Assembly (NCBI GenBank): GCA_019429465.1 | Contig: JAHYIV010000012.1 | Coordinates: forward strand, 1 to 64,000 | Source: Desulfoarculaceae bacterium | Lineage (GTDB): Bacteria > Desulfobacterota > Desulfobulbia > Desulfobulbales > Desulfocapsaceae | DNA: 64,000 nt | Direction of reading: 5' to 3' | In this document: in pieces, positions 27,900 through 36,802 of the stretch | Position numbering within the stretch: position 1 is the first letter of the stretch | Layout: each line of letters opens with the position of its first letter | The notes under the pieces: generated by a model | Seen by the model: the letters and a program-made list of their open reading frames with translations, nothing else | The model's database searches: none | Told to the model about the DNA's origin: nothing | Position numbers and translations under genes: made by a program

Positions 27900-28376
27900 A
27901 TGGGCGGTTATTTCAGCGATATATTCTATGGTGGTAAAAGCCTGCTCGTTGGGTTGAGTATTACCTTTCGGGAATTTTTTAAACCAACAGTAACTGTTCA
28001 GTACCCCTATCAGACCCTCAAGATGTCGAAACGATTCCGCGGACATATCGAACTCCTCGGTGATGATGAAGGGAAAACCAAATGTGTCGTCTGCGGGATG
28101 TGCGAGCGGGCTTGCCCCTCCGGCTGCATCACCCTTGGTTCTGTCTCGGTGGATATCGAAGTTGATGGCAAGATAAAGAAGAAAAAGGTGCTAAGCAAGT
28201 ACGATCTGGATTTTACGAGATGCTCCCTCTGCGGACAATGTGTGGAAAATTGCAATTTTGGGGCAATCGATTTTTCAAAAGAATATAATCTTGCATCGAC
28301 TCGCAAGGAAGATTTTCACTTTAATCTTCTTGAACGATTGAAGCGCATGGAGCGCTTGGAGGTGAAAAACGCATGA
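27900..28376 (+). CDS. nuoI: Complex I subunit I (NuoI), 2x4Fe-4S ferredoxin-type
   Basis: The 158-residue subunit has two 4Fe-4S motifs, CVVCGMCERACP (about 62-73) and CSLCGQCVENCN (about 104-115), the N6a/N6b clusters feeding N2. As NuoEFG are absent, NuoI is the likely entry point for electrons, for example from reduced ferredoxin, as proposed for other 11-subunit complexes. The stop overlaps nuoJ by four bases. Confidence 0.96.
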   Translation: MGGYFSDIFYGGKSLLVGLSITFREFFKPTVTVQYPYQTLKMSKRFRGHIELLGDDEGKTKCVVCGMCERACPSGCITLGSVSVDIEVDGKIKKKKVLSKYDLDFTRCSLCGQCVENCNFGAIDFSKEYNLASTRKEDFHFNLLERLKRMERLEVKNA

Positions 28377-28921
28377 ACCCTTCCATGGTCATAACAGAAG
28401 CTCCCGGGCTGTTCACTGCCGATGGGCTGACTGGTCTGATTTTTCTCGTCATGATGGCGGTGACTCTCACTGGTGGGATCATTGCCTGTTGTGCAGAGCG
28501 CCTGATACGGGCGATTGCAGGCCTCATTGTCTGTTTTATCGGGGTGGCTGCCCTCTATTACTTCCTGAATTCGCCATTTGTGGCCATGATGCAGATGCTC
28601 ATCTATGTAGGGGCCATCTGCATCACCATCGCCTTTGCCATTATGCTCGCGGCGCCGGAGGAAAGCAGAAAGAAAGGCCCGGCAGGACCACTGTCAGGCC
28701 CCTTAGGATTTATCAGCGCCGGTCTTGTCACCTTTGGCTTGATCGCTATGGCGATGAGAACCACGTTCACCTCTTATCCCAAGATTAATAACGGCACAGT
28801 GGAAGAAATAGGGATCGCGTTTCTGACCAGTCATTCCATGGTCTTTGAGCTCATATCCATTGTTCTGCTTATTGCCATTATCGGGGCACTGGTCATAGCC
28901 CACACCGGGAGGAGCAAATAA
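28373..28921 (+). CDS. nuoJ: Complex I subunit J (NuoJ)
   Basis: The 182-residue subunit has five predicted helices with the NuoJ signature FVAMMQMLIYVGAICITIAFAI interrupted by a pi-bulge-type glycine region. It sits between NuoH/A and NuoK in the proton path. It overlaps nuoI and nuoK by four bases and one base. Confidence 0.93.
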   Translation: MNPSMVITEAPGLFTADGLTGLIFLVMMAVTLTGGIIACCAERLIRAIAGLIVCFIGVAALYYFLNSPFVAMMQMLIYVGAICITIAFAIMLAAPEESRKKGPAGPLSGPLGFISAGLVTFGLIAMAMRTTFTSYPKINNGTVEEIGIAFLTSHSMVFELISIVLLIAIIGALVIAHTGRSK

Positions 28922-29247
28922 TGTCTTTACTTACTCTATATAACAATCTCAACACCTTTCTGTATCTGGCCGCCCTGTTGTTTGGCATGGGAGTCTATGG
29001 GCTCATGACCCATCGAACGCTCATCGGGATGCTGATTTCCTCTGAACTGATACTGGCCGCTGCCTCCATTAATTTCATGGCCTTTAACAGGTTTACGGCG
29101 CCGGATCCGGCAACAGGACAGGTCTTCACCCTTTTTATCATGGCCATCGCCGCAGCCGAAGCAGCCATTGGTCTCAGTATTGTCATCGCCGTATATCGAA
29201 ATTACAAATCAGTCGACACTGAAGATCTGGTCGACCTTAAAGGTTAG
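28921..29247 (+). CDS. nuoK: Complex I subunit K (NuoK)
   Basis: The 108-residue, three-helix subunit has the family sequence GVYGLMTHRTLIGMLISSEL and AIAAAEAAIGLSIVIAVYR, the latter holding the key membrane Glu residues. It is related to MrpC. Its start shares one base with the nuoJ stop. Confidence 0.95.
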   Translation: MSLLTLYNNLNTFLYLAALLFGMGVYGLMTHRTLIGMLISSELILAAASINFMAFNRFTAPDPATGQVFTLFIMAIAAAEAAIGLSIVIAVYRNYKSVDTEDLVDLKG

Positions 29248-29265
29248 GAAAAGGGAACATCTGTC

Positions 29266-30747
29266 ATGGATATAACAACGGTCAGTTCCGCTAAACTTCT
29301 CATAACTCTCCTCGTGCCGCTCCTTGGTACCCTCGGTGTCATGTTTGTGGGAAAAAATGAAAACATCAGGGAAGGTGTTTCATCTGTCGCCTCAATCATC
29401 CTGCTTTTACTCGTCGCCTCCATGATTCCGACAGTTCTTGCAGGCAAGACCCTGATCTTCCATATGTTCACCATCCTTCCCGGTATCACCGTCACCCTGC
29501 GGGCCGACGCCATGTCCATGATCTTTGCCCTGGTGGCATCGTCGCTGTGGACGATTGCCGTCTTCTACTCCATGGGATATATGCGGGCCCACCACGCACA
29601 TGCGCAGACCAGGTTCAACGCCTGTTTCGCCCTGGCAATCTTCGGGGCCATCGGGGTCGCCTTTTCCGACAACCTCTTCACCCTCTATCTCTTTTACGAG
29701 ATCGTCTCGATCTGCACCTACCCGCTGGTGGCCCATAATCAAGATGAAGAAGGATATAACGGCGCCCGTAAGTACATCATCTATCTGACCACGACTGCCA
29801 AGGCCTTTCTGCTGCCCGCCCTGATCCTGATCTATGTGCTGACCGGCACCCTTGATTTCGCCCCCAATATCTCCACAGGGATCTTTCCACCGGATGTCAA
29901 CAAGGGTCTGGTGATCATGCTCTACATTTTCTGTCTCCTTGGTTTTGCCAAAAACGGGGTCATGCCCTTTCATCACTGGCTGCCAGGTGCCATGGTCGCG
30001 CCCACTCCTGTTTCCGCCCTGCTCCATGCCGTGGCCGTGGTCAAGGTCGGTGTCTTCTGCACCACCAGGGTCATGCTCTATGTCTTCGGGGTGGATACCA
30101 TGCATGCCTTGAACCTCGGGATCCCAACCGCCTATTTTGTCGGCTTTACCGTGATCATGGCCTCGGTCCTGGCCCTGTCAAAAAATAATCTCAAGGAACG
30201 GCTGGCCTATTCAACCATCAGTCAGCTTTCTTATATTATCATGGGTGTGGCGCTGCTCACCCCGGCAGGGATTGACGGCGGTCTGATCCATATCGTCAAT
30301 CATGCCTTCGCCAAGATCACCCTCTTCTTCTGTGCCGGCGCCATTTATATTGCCGCCCATAAGAAGGATATCTCGGACATGGGAGGACTGGGAAAGACCA
30401 TGCCCTTCACCTTCGGGGCTTTCGCTATTGCCTCACTCTCCATGATTGGTGCCCCCCCTGTCGGCGGATTTATTACCAAATGGAGTCTGCTGGTGGGATC
30501 AATCCAGGCCCATCAGATGGGGATACTCATCATCCTTATCGCCAGCACCATGCTCAATGTCAGCTATTTCGCACCCATTACTATTAAGGCATTTTTCGGT
30601 AAACGACCGGAAGGTGACACGTTTCAAGGTATCCAAGAGGCACCTTTGTCCATGCTGATTCCCATCCTCATTGCCTGTACAGTCTCAGTCCTTCTTGGTA
30701 TCTTCCCCAACTTTATGATGCAATTTGTCAAGGCGGTGACAGGATGA
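29266..30747 (+). CDS. Complex I antiporter-type subunit, MrpD/NuoM-like (first of two extra-type)
   Basis: The 493-residue, roughly 14-helix protein belongs to the NuoL/M/N-MrpD family. Pump residues are in place: Glu145 in LFYEIVSICTY (helix 5), Lys219 in GFAKNGVMPFHHWLPGAM (helix 7), Lys250 in VAVVKVGVF (helix 8) and a Lys in GGFITKWSLL (helix 12). It stands where nuoL would be but is shorter than NuoL and lacks the long lateral helix. It is followed with an ATGA overlap by a small membrane protein. It is probably one of four pump modules in this complex. Confidence 0.9.
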   Translation: MDITTVSSAKLLITLLVPLLGTLGVMFVGKNENIREGVSSVASIILLLLVASMIPTVLAGKTLIFHMFTILPGITVTLRADAMSMIFALVASSLWTIAVFYSMGYMRAHHAHAQTRFNACFALAIFGAIGVAFSDNLFTLYLFYEIVSICTYPLVAHNQDEEGYNGARKYIIYLTTTAKAFLLPALILIYVLTGTLDFAPNISTGIFPPDVNKGLVIMLYIFCLLGFAKNGVMPFHHWLPGAMVAPTPVSALLHAVAVVKVGVFCTTRVMLYVFGVDTMHALNLGIPTAYFVGFTVIMASVLALSKNNLKERLAYSTISQLSYIIMGVALLTPAGIDGGLIHIVNHAFAKITLFFCAGAIYIAAHKKDISDMGGLGKTMPFTFGAFAIASLSMIGAPPVGGFITKWSLLVGSIQAHQMGILIILIASTMLNVSYFAPITIKAFFGKRPEGDTFQGIQEAPLSMLIPILIACTVSVLLGIFPNFMMQFVKAVTG

Positions 30748-30995
30748 TTGTCAATCTTATCGATTATCTACGAGACCGTTTACCGACGGTTAAATATTGC
30801 TGCTATGGAGGTATCGTCCTCATAGTCATATGGAGCCTGACGGTTGACACCAGCCATGCCCACACCTGGGCTGAAAAGATGATACCGGGATTCTGGTCTC
30901 TGTTTGGCCTGGGCTCCTGTGCAATCGTCATTATGGTGGCAAGAGTGCTCGGCCGCAGCGGGATCATGACCCGGGAGGATTATTATGACAACTAG
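30744..30995 (+). CDS. Small two-helix membrane protein in the nuo operon
   Basis: The 83-residue protein has two hydrophobic segments (about 18-34 and 49-66) joined by the polar loop TSHAHTWAEKM. It starts in a four-base overlap with the upstream antiporter-type gene and ends 11 bases inside the next, so it is certainly part of the operon and translationally coupled on both sides. I do not recognise a family. Its place between two MrpD-like subunits suggests an accessory subunit of the membrane arm, possibly a spacer between pump modules. That role is inference. Confidence 0.85.
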   Translation: MIVNLIDYLRDRLPTVKYCCYGGIVLIVIWSLTVDTSHAHTWAEKMIPGFWSLFGLGSCAIVIMVARVLGRSGIMTREDYYDN

Positions 30996-32772
30996 TTTTT
31001 TCCATCCGGCCCTCATTATGATCATAGGGGCGCTTCTCCTGCCCCTGGTCAGAGGACCATTCAGAAAGCCCTATCTCTTTCTGATTCCCATATTAACCTT
31101 CCTCAATGTACTCTATCTGAGCCAGCATCCCGGCACCTATGGTGTCATTCAGTTTCTCGACTGGGAACTGACCTTTGGCCGGGTTGACCGTCTGTCCATG
31201 ATCTTTGGCTTTATCATGGCACTGATGGCCATTATCGGCACCATCTACTCCCTGCACGTGGAAGATGAATGGCAGCATATTGCGGCCTGGTTTTATGTGG
31301 CAGGTTCGCTCGGTGTCATCTACTGTGGTGATTACCTGGTCCTTTTTCTTTTCTGGGAGATGATGGCCTTTGCCTCGACCTTCCTGATCTGGTTCAAAAA
31401 GGATCCTGAATCGCTGGCGGCTGGCTATCGATACATCCTCATCCACTCCTTTGGCGGCGTCATTCTGCTGCTGGGATTTGTTCTCAGATATCAGGCCACA
31501 GGCGATCTCTCCTTTGTCCAGTTGAATGTTCAGAGCCCTGAACTCTACACCTGGCTGATTATGATCGGCCTGATGCTCAATGCCGCTGTTCCCCCACTGC
31601 ACTCCTGGCTGCCGGATGCCTACAGCAAGGCCACGATCACCGGCTCCGTCTTCATGTGCGCATTTACCACCAAAACGGCCATCTACGCCCTGGCGAGAAG
31701 CTGCGCCGGCTTTGAGGTGCTCATTGTCCTCGGGGTAGTCATGGCCATCTACGGCATCATTTATGCGCTCATGGAAAATGATGTCCGCAAACTCCTGGCC
31801 TGGGAGATCATTTCGCAGGTTGGCTATATGGTGACAGGTATAGGCATTGGTACATCCCTGGCCATCAACGGCACCTGCGCCCATGCCTTTGCTCATATTC
31901 TCTATAAAGGTCTGCTCTTCATGGCAGCAGGGGCTGTCATCCATGCCACGGGCAAATCAAAACTCACTGAACTCGGCGGCCTTTACAAGAAGATGCCTGC
32001 CACCTTTGTCTTTCTGGTGATCGGAGGAATATCTGTTTCCGCCTTCCCCTTTCTCTCCGGTTTTGTCTCCAAGTCAATGATCATCACGGCCAGCTTTGAA
32101 TCCCACCTCCTCTGGGCCGGGTTCCTCCTGACCGTGGTCTCTGCCGGCACCTTTCTGGTAGCTGGCCTCAGACTTCCGTATCTTCTCTTTTTCAGTGAGA
32201 ATAATTGTTCGGATGAAACCTGGGAAAAGGCAGCTGACCCTTCCTGGAACATGCAACTTGCCATGGTACTTGCTTCATTTTTCTGCATCCTCATAGGCAC
32301 CTATCTTCCCTTTCTCTACACTATGCTCCCCTACACCGAGGTGGCCTATCATCCTTACGGGGCCTATCATATGAGCGAGACCCTGCAGATCCTGGCACTG
32401 ACCGGACTTGGATTCTTTCTGCTGCGCAAATACATCAGGGCCAGAGAGACCATCAGTCTCGATCTGGACTGGTTCTACCGCAAAGGCGGCCAGTGTTTTC
32501 TGTGGACGGCCACCAACCCCATACAGTGGTTTGATACCGCTTTTGGCAAGGCCTATCGCGTTGTCGGTCTGAGCACCCTGATGACAACTTCACAATTCTG
32601 GTCATGGTTTGACTGGAATGGAATTGACGGCGTGGTTGATGGTACGGCCCGTTGTGTACGCGCCATTGGCCGGCGTGTCAGTCTGGTTTTCCAGCGCGGT
32701 CAGATTCAGCAGACAATATATTATACGGTAACATTTGGAGCCGTTATTCTTGTAGCTTACGTCTGGCTATAA
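30985..32772 (+). CDS. Complex I antiporter-type subunit with NuoL-like C-terminus (second of two)
   Basis: The 595-residue NuoL/MrpD-family protein has Glu125 in LFLFWEMMAFAS (helix 5), Lys230 in FTTKTAIYAL (helix 8) and a Lys in LSGFVSKSMII (helix 12). The helix-7 lysine position is Asn199 (GLMLNAAVPPLHSWLP). After the 14-helix core, about 100 residues with a long polar/amphipathic stretch end in RGQIQQTIYYTVTFGAVILV, which resembles the lateral helix and last helix of NuoL. It may replace NuoL as the distal subunit. nuoM follows after 26 bases. Confidence 0.88.
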   Translation: MTTSFFHPALIMIIGALLLPLVRGPFRKPYLFLIPILTFLNVLYLSQHPGTYGVIQFLDWELTFGRVDRLSMIFGFIMALMAIIGTIYSLHVEDEWQHIAAWFYVAGSLGVIYCGDYLVLFLFWEMMAFASTFLIWFKKDPESLAAGYRYILIHSFGGVILLLGFVLRYQATGDLSFVQLNVQSPELYTWLIMIGLMLNAAVPPLHSWLPDAYSKATITGSVFMCAFTTKTAIYALARSCAGFEVLIVLGVVMAIYGIIYALMENDVRKLLAWEIISQVGYMVTGIGIGTSLAINGTCAHAFAHILYKGLLFMAAGAVIHATGKSKLTELGGLYKKMPATFVFLVIGGISVSAFPFLSGFVSKSMIITASFESHLLWAGFLLTVVSAGTFLVAGLRLPYLLFFSENNCSDETWEKAADPSWNMQLAMVLASFFCILIGTYLPFLYTMLPYTEVAYHPYGAYHMSETLQILALTGLGFFLLRKYIRARETISLDLDWFYRKGGQCFLWTATNPIQWFDTAFGKAYRVVGLSTLMTTSQFWSWFDWNGIDGVVDGTARCVRAIGRRVSLVFQRGQIQQTIYYTVTFGAVILVAYVWL

Positions 32773-32798
32773 ATCACTGATTTCGAGGACCACCAGGA

Positions 32799-34325
32799 AT
32801 GGATCAACTACTTATAAATCCAGATTATCCACATATTCTGAGCACCCTTATTTTCCTGCCACTGGCAGGCGGCTTATTGCTGCTCTTTATAAACAATGAG
32901 TTTTTTGCCCGCTATTGGGCACTCGGGATAACAGCTCTGACTGCCATATTCTCAATTCCGCTAGTCAGTGCCTTTGATCAAACATCTGCAAAATTTCAAT
33001 TTGCCGAGCAGTACAGCTGGGTTCATGCCCTCAATATCCAGTATGTTATCGGAGTGGATGGCATCTCTATCCTGCTGGTGATGCTGACGACCATGATCAT
33101 GCCGCTCTGTGTCCTGGCATCATGGAGCTATATCAAGACCCGCGTTCAGGCCTTCATGGTCTGTCTGCTGATCATGGAAGCTGCCATGCTCGGCGTCTTT
33201 ATGGCCCTTGATTTTGTTCTGTTCTATATCTTCTGGGAGGCCATGCTCATTCCCATGTACCTGCTCATCGGGATCTGGGGTGGACCACGCAAGATCTACG
33301 CATCGATAAAATTCTTTCTCTACACCCTGGCCGGTTCCATCATGCTGCTGGTTGCCATCATTTGGCTCTACAAGACGAATAATTACTCCTTTTTCATCCC
33401 GGATATGATGTGGCAGGATTATTCACTGACCGCCCAGACCTACCTCTTTCTGGCCTTCTTTCTGGCCTTTGCCATCAAGGTTCCCATGTTTCCCTTCCAT
33501 ACATGGTTACCAGCAGCACACGTTGAGGCGCCAACAGCCGGTTCTGTTATTCTGGCCTCCGTTCTCTTGAAGATGGGCACCTATGGATTTCTTCGCTTTG
33601 CCCTGCCCATCACCCCGGAGGCCACGACTCTGTTCATGCCCTATGTGCTCTGGCTGTCGATAGCCGGTATCATCTATGGCGGGTTTACCGCCCTGGCCCA
33701 GCAGGACATGAAAAAGTTGATTGCCTATTCCTCTGTTGGTCATATGGGGTTTATCACCCTCGGCATCTTTGTCATGAACCTTGAAGGAATGGAAGGCGCT
33801 ATCCTGCAGATGATCAATCACGGTATTACCACTGGCGCCCTGTTCCTCTGCGTAGGGATGATCTATGAGAGGACTCACAGCCGTGACCTTCGTTCCGCCA
33901 CCGGTATTGGCAAATACATGCCAATCTATGTCACCTTTCTCACTTTTTTCTCACTCTCAGCCTTTGGTTTTCCAGGAACCAACAGCTTTGTCGGTGAGTT
34001 TATGATTCTGGCCGGCACATTTAAATACAGTATAGCCCTGGCCCTGGCTGCCATCCCTGGTGCTGTTCTTGCTGCAGCCTACATGCTGCGCATGCTGCAG
34101 AAGATAGTCTGGGGCGGCACAGATAATCCTGACCAGTCATGGCTGAAGGATCTGAATCTACGCGAGATTATAACTTTATGCCCCTTCCTCTTTTTTGTCT
34201 TCTGGATCGGCTTGGGGCCCCAGCCTTTTGTTGATCTCATGCATGTCAGTGTTGCAAGTCTTCTTGATCAGTTTCATGCGCATCAGGGTCAGGCACTTGC
34301 TGCGGCACAATTAATTCTTCATTAA
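32799..34325 (+). CDS. nuoM: Complex I subunit M (NuoM)
   Basis: The 508-residue antiporter-type subunit has Glu in FYIFWEAMLIPMYLLIGIWGG (helix 5), Lys in FAIKVPMFPFHTWLPAAHVEAP (helix 7), Lys in SVLLKMGTYGFLRF (helix 8) and the helix-12 Glu in GTNSFVGEFMIL, all diagnostic of NuoM. Length and motif order are typical. Confidence 0.95.
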   Translation: MDQLLINPDYPHILSTLIFLPLAGGLLLLFINNEFFARYWALGITALTAIFSIPLVSAFDQTSAKFQFAEQYSWVHALNIQYVIGVDGISILLVMLTTMIMPLCVLASWSYIKTRVQAFMVCLLIMEAAMLGVFMALDFVLFYIFWEAMLIPMYLLIGIWGGPRKIYASIKFFLYTLAGSIMLLVAIIWLYKTNNYSFFIPDMMWQDYSLTAQTYLFLAFFLAFAIKVPMFPFHTWLPAAHVEAPTAGSVILASVLLKMGTYGFLRFALPITPEATTLFMPYVLWLSIAGIIYGGFTALAQQDMKKLIAYSSVGHMGFITLGIFVMNLEGMEGAILQMINHGITTGALFLCVGMIYERTHSRDLRSATGIGKYMPIYVTFLTFFSLSAFGFPGTNSFVGEFMILAGTFKYSIALALAAIPGAVLAAAYMLRMLQKIVWGGTDNPDQSWLKDLNLREIITLCPFLFFVFWIGLGPQPFVDLMHVSVASLLDQFHAHQGQALAAAQLILH

Positions 34326-34359
34326 GCGAATTTAATAAATAACGATCTAGGGTAACCAC

Positions 34360-35772
34360 ATGCAATTTCTACCTGAGTTAACACTGTTGGGAGCGGGTCT
34401 CATTATCTTCCTGTTCAGTCTTGGAAAAACAGACACCGACAAAATGAAAACAGTGGCCATTGGCCTGGGAACTGCAATATTTGCGGCAACGCTTATCAGT
34501 TTTAGGCAGGAAGGAACCCTCTTTTTTGACTCCTACAAGGTTGACCTCTACTCCCAGGTCTTTAAGACCCTGATTGCCGGAGCCATGCTTATTGTCCTTA
34601 TCCTGGGACGAAAACTGAAAGATATAAAAAATGCTGTTCAGCCCGAGTACTACCTTTTTCTCTTTCTAAGCGTCCTCGGACTAATGATGCTGGTCTCAAG
34701 CGTTGAGCTTATGGCTATCTTTGTGGCGATGGAGCTCTCTTCTTTTGCTGCCTATATCATGGTTCCCATGCGTGATGACTCCGGAAGCTCCCGTTTTCAG
34801 ATGGAAGCAGGTATCAAATATCTGCTTTTTGGTGTCACTGCCACCGGCTTCATGCTCTTTGGCATGAGTTATATGTTTGGCTTGACTGGATCAACACAGC
34901 TGTCGATCGTCATGGAAAGACTTTCACAGATGTATGATCAACCAGCAGCTATCATTGCAATCATGATGGTTTTGGCTGGATTTTTCTACAAACTTGCTCT
35001 GTTTCCTTTTCATTTCTGGGTTCCTGATGTCTATGAAGGCGCGGCCAACGAGACGACTGCCTTTATTGCCTCGGTCCCGAAACTGGCGGCAGTTGCCCTG
35101 CTGATAAGAATTGTCAGTATGGTAAACGGAGAAGGACAGGTCATTGTCAATATTCTGATGGTATGCGCAGTTCTTTCCATGTTTTATGGCAATCTATCAG
35201 CCCTGATCCAGACTGATATCAAACGAATGCTGGGATTTTCAGGTATCGCTCATGCTGGTTTTGTTCTCCTCGGTATATTGACCTTCCAGCTCAGTGGCTA
35301 TGCCAATGCCCTTTACTATATCATTGGCTATGTGGTCATGACCCTGGCCTGTTTTCTGGTTATCTGTTCGATTTCCAGCAAAGGGGAAAATGTTCAGATT
35401 AATGATTTAAGCGGCCTGCATAAACGTTCACCATTACTGGCTCTTACCTTGGCGATTGCCCTTTTTTCTCTTGCCGGCATCCCTCCCTTTGTCGGTTTTA
35501 TGGGTAAATTCATGCTCCTCGCCGGTGCCCTGAAACAAGGCTATCTTATTCTGGTCATCCTGGCGGCCATCAATACGGGAATTGCCATCTTCTATTATCT
35601 CTCTGTTGTTCGGGCCACCTTCTGCAGTGATCCTGACAATAATGGTCGCATCAGCAACAGTCTCTTGACCAACGCAACGTCTATTCTTCTTTTGCTTATT
35701 ATCGTCATCATGGGCGTTACCCCCCAGCCATTTATTAATTTTGCCACATCCACTGTCCAATTAATGATGTAA
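34360..35772 (+). CDS. nuoN: Complex I subunit N (NuoN)
   Basis: The 470-residue antiporter-type subunit has Glu in FVAMELSSFAAY (helix 5), Lys in FFYKLALFPFHFWVPDVYEGA (helix 7) and Lys in ASVPKLAAVALL (helix 8), as in NuoN. It is the last gene of the operon; a palindrome, repeat B and a terminator follow. Confidence 0.95.
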   Translation: MQFLPELTLLGAGLIIFLFSLGKTDTDKMKTVAIGLGTAIFAATLISFRQEGTLFFDSYKVDLYSQVFKTLIAGAMLIVLILGRKLKDIKNAVQPEYYLFLFLSVLGLMMLVSSVELMAIFVAMELSSFAAYIMVPMRDDSGSSRFQMEAGIKYLLFGVTATGFMLFGMSYMFGLTGSTQLSIVMERLSQMYDQPAAIIAIMMVLAGFFYKLALFPFHFWVPDVYEGAANETTAFIASVPKLAAVALLIRIVSMVNGEGQVIVNILMVCAVLSMFYGNLSALIQTDIKRMLGFSGIAHAGFVLLGILTFQLSGYANALYYIIGYVVMTLACFLVICSISSKGENVQINDLSGLHKRSPLLALTLAIALFSLAGIPPFVGFMGKFMLLAGALKQGYLILVILAAINTGIAIFYYLSVVRATFCSDPDNNGRISNSLLTNATSILLLLIIVIMGVTPQPFINFATSTVQLMM

Positions 35773-35905
35773 ATGAATGGGCCATTCAATGGCATATTTT
35801 TCAATCTGGATGGTGAGGGGACCAAGGAGAATAAACAACGAGGAGACATGTCACAGGAGTACGGTACGCTGAAGACCGATACGGCAAGACATCAAAGATT
35901 ACGAT

Positions 35906-36064
35906 TAAGCCGCTGTAAAAAAATAACATGGCAATCTAAGTGCCCGGAGCGGCATAAGGAGCCGGTCGCTCCTACGCCGTCCATGGCGCTCGCGACACTG
36001 GGCCATCCCTGGCCTGCGTAACGAAATAGATATAAATGGCCATGTTATTTCGTAACGGCTCCTA
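35906..36064 (+). repeat. Repeat family B, full copy with core
   Basis: TTAAGCCGCTGTAAAAAAAT starts and TTATTTCGTAACGGCTCCTA ends this copy. The core (GAGCCGGTCGCTCCTACGCC, GCGCTCGCGACACTGGGCCA, TCCCTGGCCTGCGTAACGAA) is almost identical to 20175-20240, but only one AGCGGCATA unit is present. It lies in the nuoN-PxxKW gap, which holds no gene. Confidence 0.85.
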
Positions 36065-36097
36065 AGCAATAAGGGCAACCTTCGGTCTCAAATCGAC

Positions 36098-36142
36098 AAA
36101 AAAAAAGCTCCTGTTCATTATAATGAACAGGAGCTTTTTTTA
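36098..36142. terminator. Bidirectional intrinsic terminator
   Basis: AAAAAAAGCTCCTGTTCATT and its complement form a perfect hairpin with A-run and T-run on the two sides (GAACAGGAGCTTTTTTT). It serves the nuo transcript on the plus strand and the PxxKW gene on the minus strand, whose stop is 18 bases away. Confidence 0.92.
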
Positions 36143-36159
36143 TCTCTAGTAAATATCTA

Positions 36160-36411
36160 TTATTTTTTACCTTTAGCAGATGCCCTCTTGGCAGCCTTCA
36201 AGGGATTAACACGGACAGTGACAACAGAAATTTCCGGTTTTGCGTGTGTTGCAAAATTACAGATTCCGTTACGCCACTTAGCCTCTGGCTGCATATACGT
36301 TTTACAGAACTGTACTCCTGATTCTTCAACAATCCTTTCACAACCAGCACACTTATCAATCACAGACTCAAAATTTCTTTCGCTATAACTTTTCACAACT
36401 TGTTTTTGCAT
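36160..36411 (-). CDS. PxxKW-type cysteine-rich protein
   Basis: The 83-residue protein matches a small family common in sulfate-reducing delta-proteobacteria: KQVVKSYSERNFESVIDKCA, then CAGCERIVEESG, FCKTY, PEAKW (the PxxKW signature), a Cys in NGICNFATH and a basic end VRVNPLKAAKRASAKGKK. The four or five cysteines suggest a metal or Fe-S site. The function is unknown. AGGAGGA seven bases upstream selects ATG 36411 over the longer frame from 36432. Confidence 0.85.
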   Translation of the reverse strand: MQKQVVKSYSERNFESVIDKCAGCERIVEESGVQFCKTYMQPEAKWRNGICNFATHAKPEISVVTVRVNPLKAAKRASAKGKK

Positions 36412-36471
36412 CCTATCCTCCTGATTTCTCAAACGACTTTACAATCATGTCATGCTTATTGGAGCGAAAGC

Positions 36472-36729
36472 TCATCCTTGTCTCATTGAACCTAAAATCA
36501 AGCCATGATTCATATAAAAAATTAATACAATAACAAAAGATGCAGATTTTCTCAAGTAAAAAACATCAAGAGTGAACAACGTCACCTGAAGCTCATCCAA
36601 ATCCCTACCCTCAGGTGAAACGATCAGCAAGTCGTTGTCTTCCCTGCACAAAGAAACAATAAAAAAAAAGCAACCTCTTATTGCAACTTCCTTGTATTCG
36701 GCGACTTCATGAGATAGAATAAAATTCAT
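36472..36729 (-). CDS. Possible small hypothetical protein
   Basis: The 85-codon frame has a credible polar first half (SHEVAEYKEVAIRG, VSPEGRDLDELQVTLF) and a hydrophobic end. It lacks a clear ribosome binding site and any family I know, and it overlaps the pilC promoter region from the other strand. It may be chance. The rest of 36412-36802 holds no other candidate. Confidence 0.25.
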   Translation of the reverse strand: MNFILSHEVAEYKEVAIRGCFFFIVSLCREDNDLLIVSPEGRDLDELQVTLFTLDVFYLRKSASFVIVLIFYMNHGLILGSMRQG

Positions 36730-36744
36730 CTTCGACCAATATCA

Positions 36745-36773
36745 TTCAATTATTTAAATTTACACAATATAAT
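36745..36773 (+). promoter_or_regulatory. Possible promoter of the pilC-like gene
   Basis: A perfect TATAAT (36768-36773) lies 17 bases after TTCAAT, a weak -35, and 29 bases before the ATG. Confidence 0.45.
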
Positions 36774-36802
36774 TACACTGATCTTCAAAGAGGGCACAGG
36801 AC

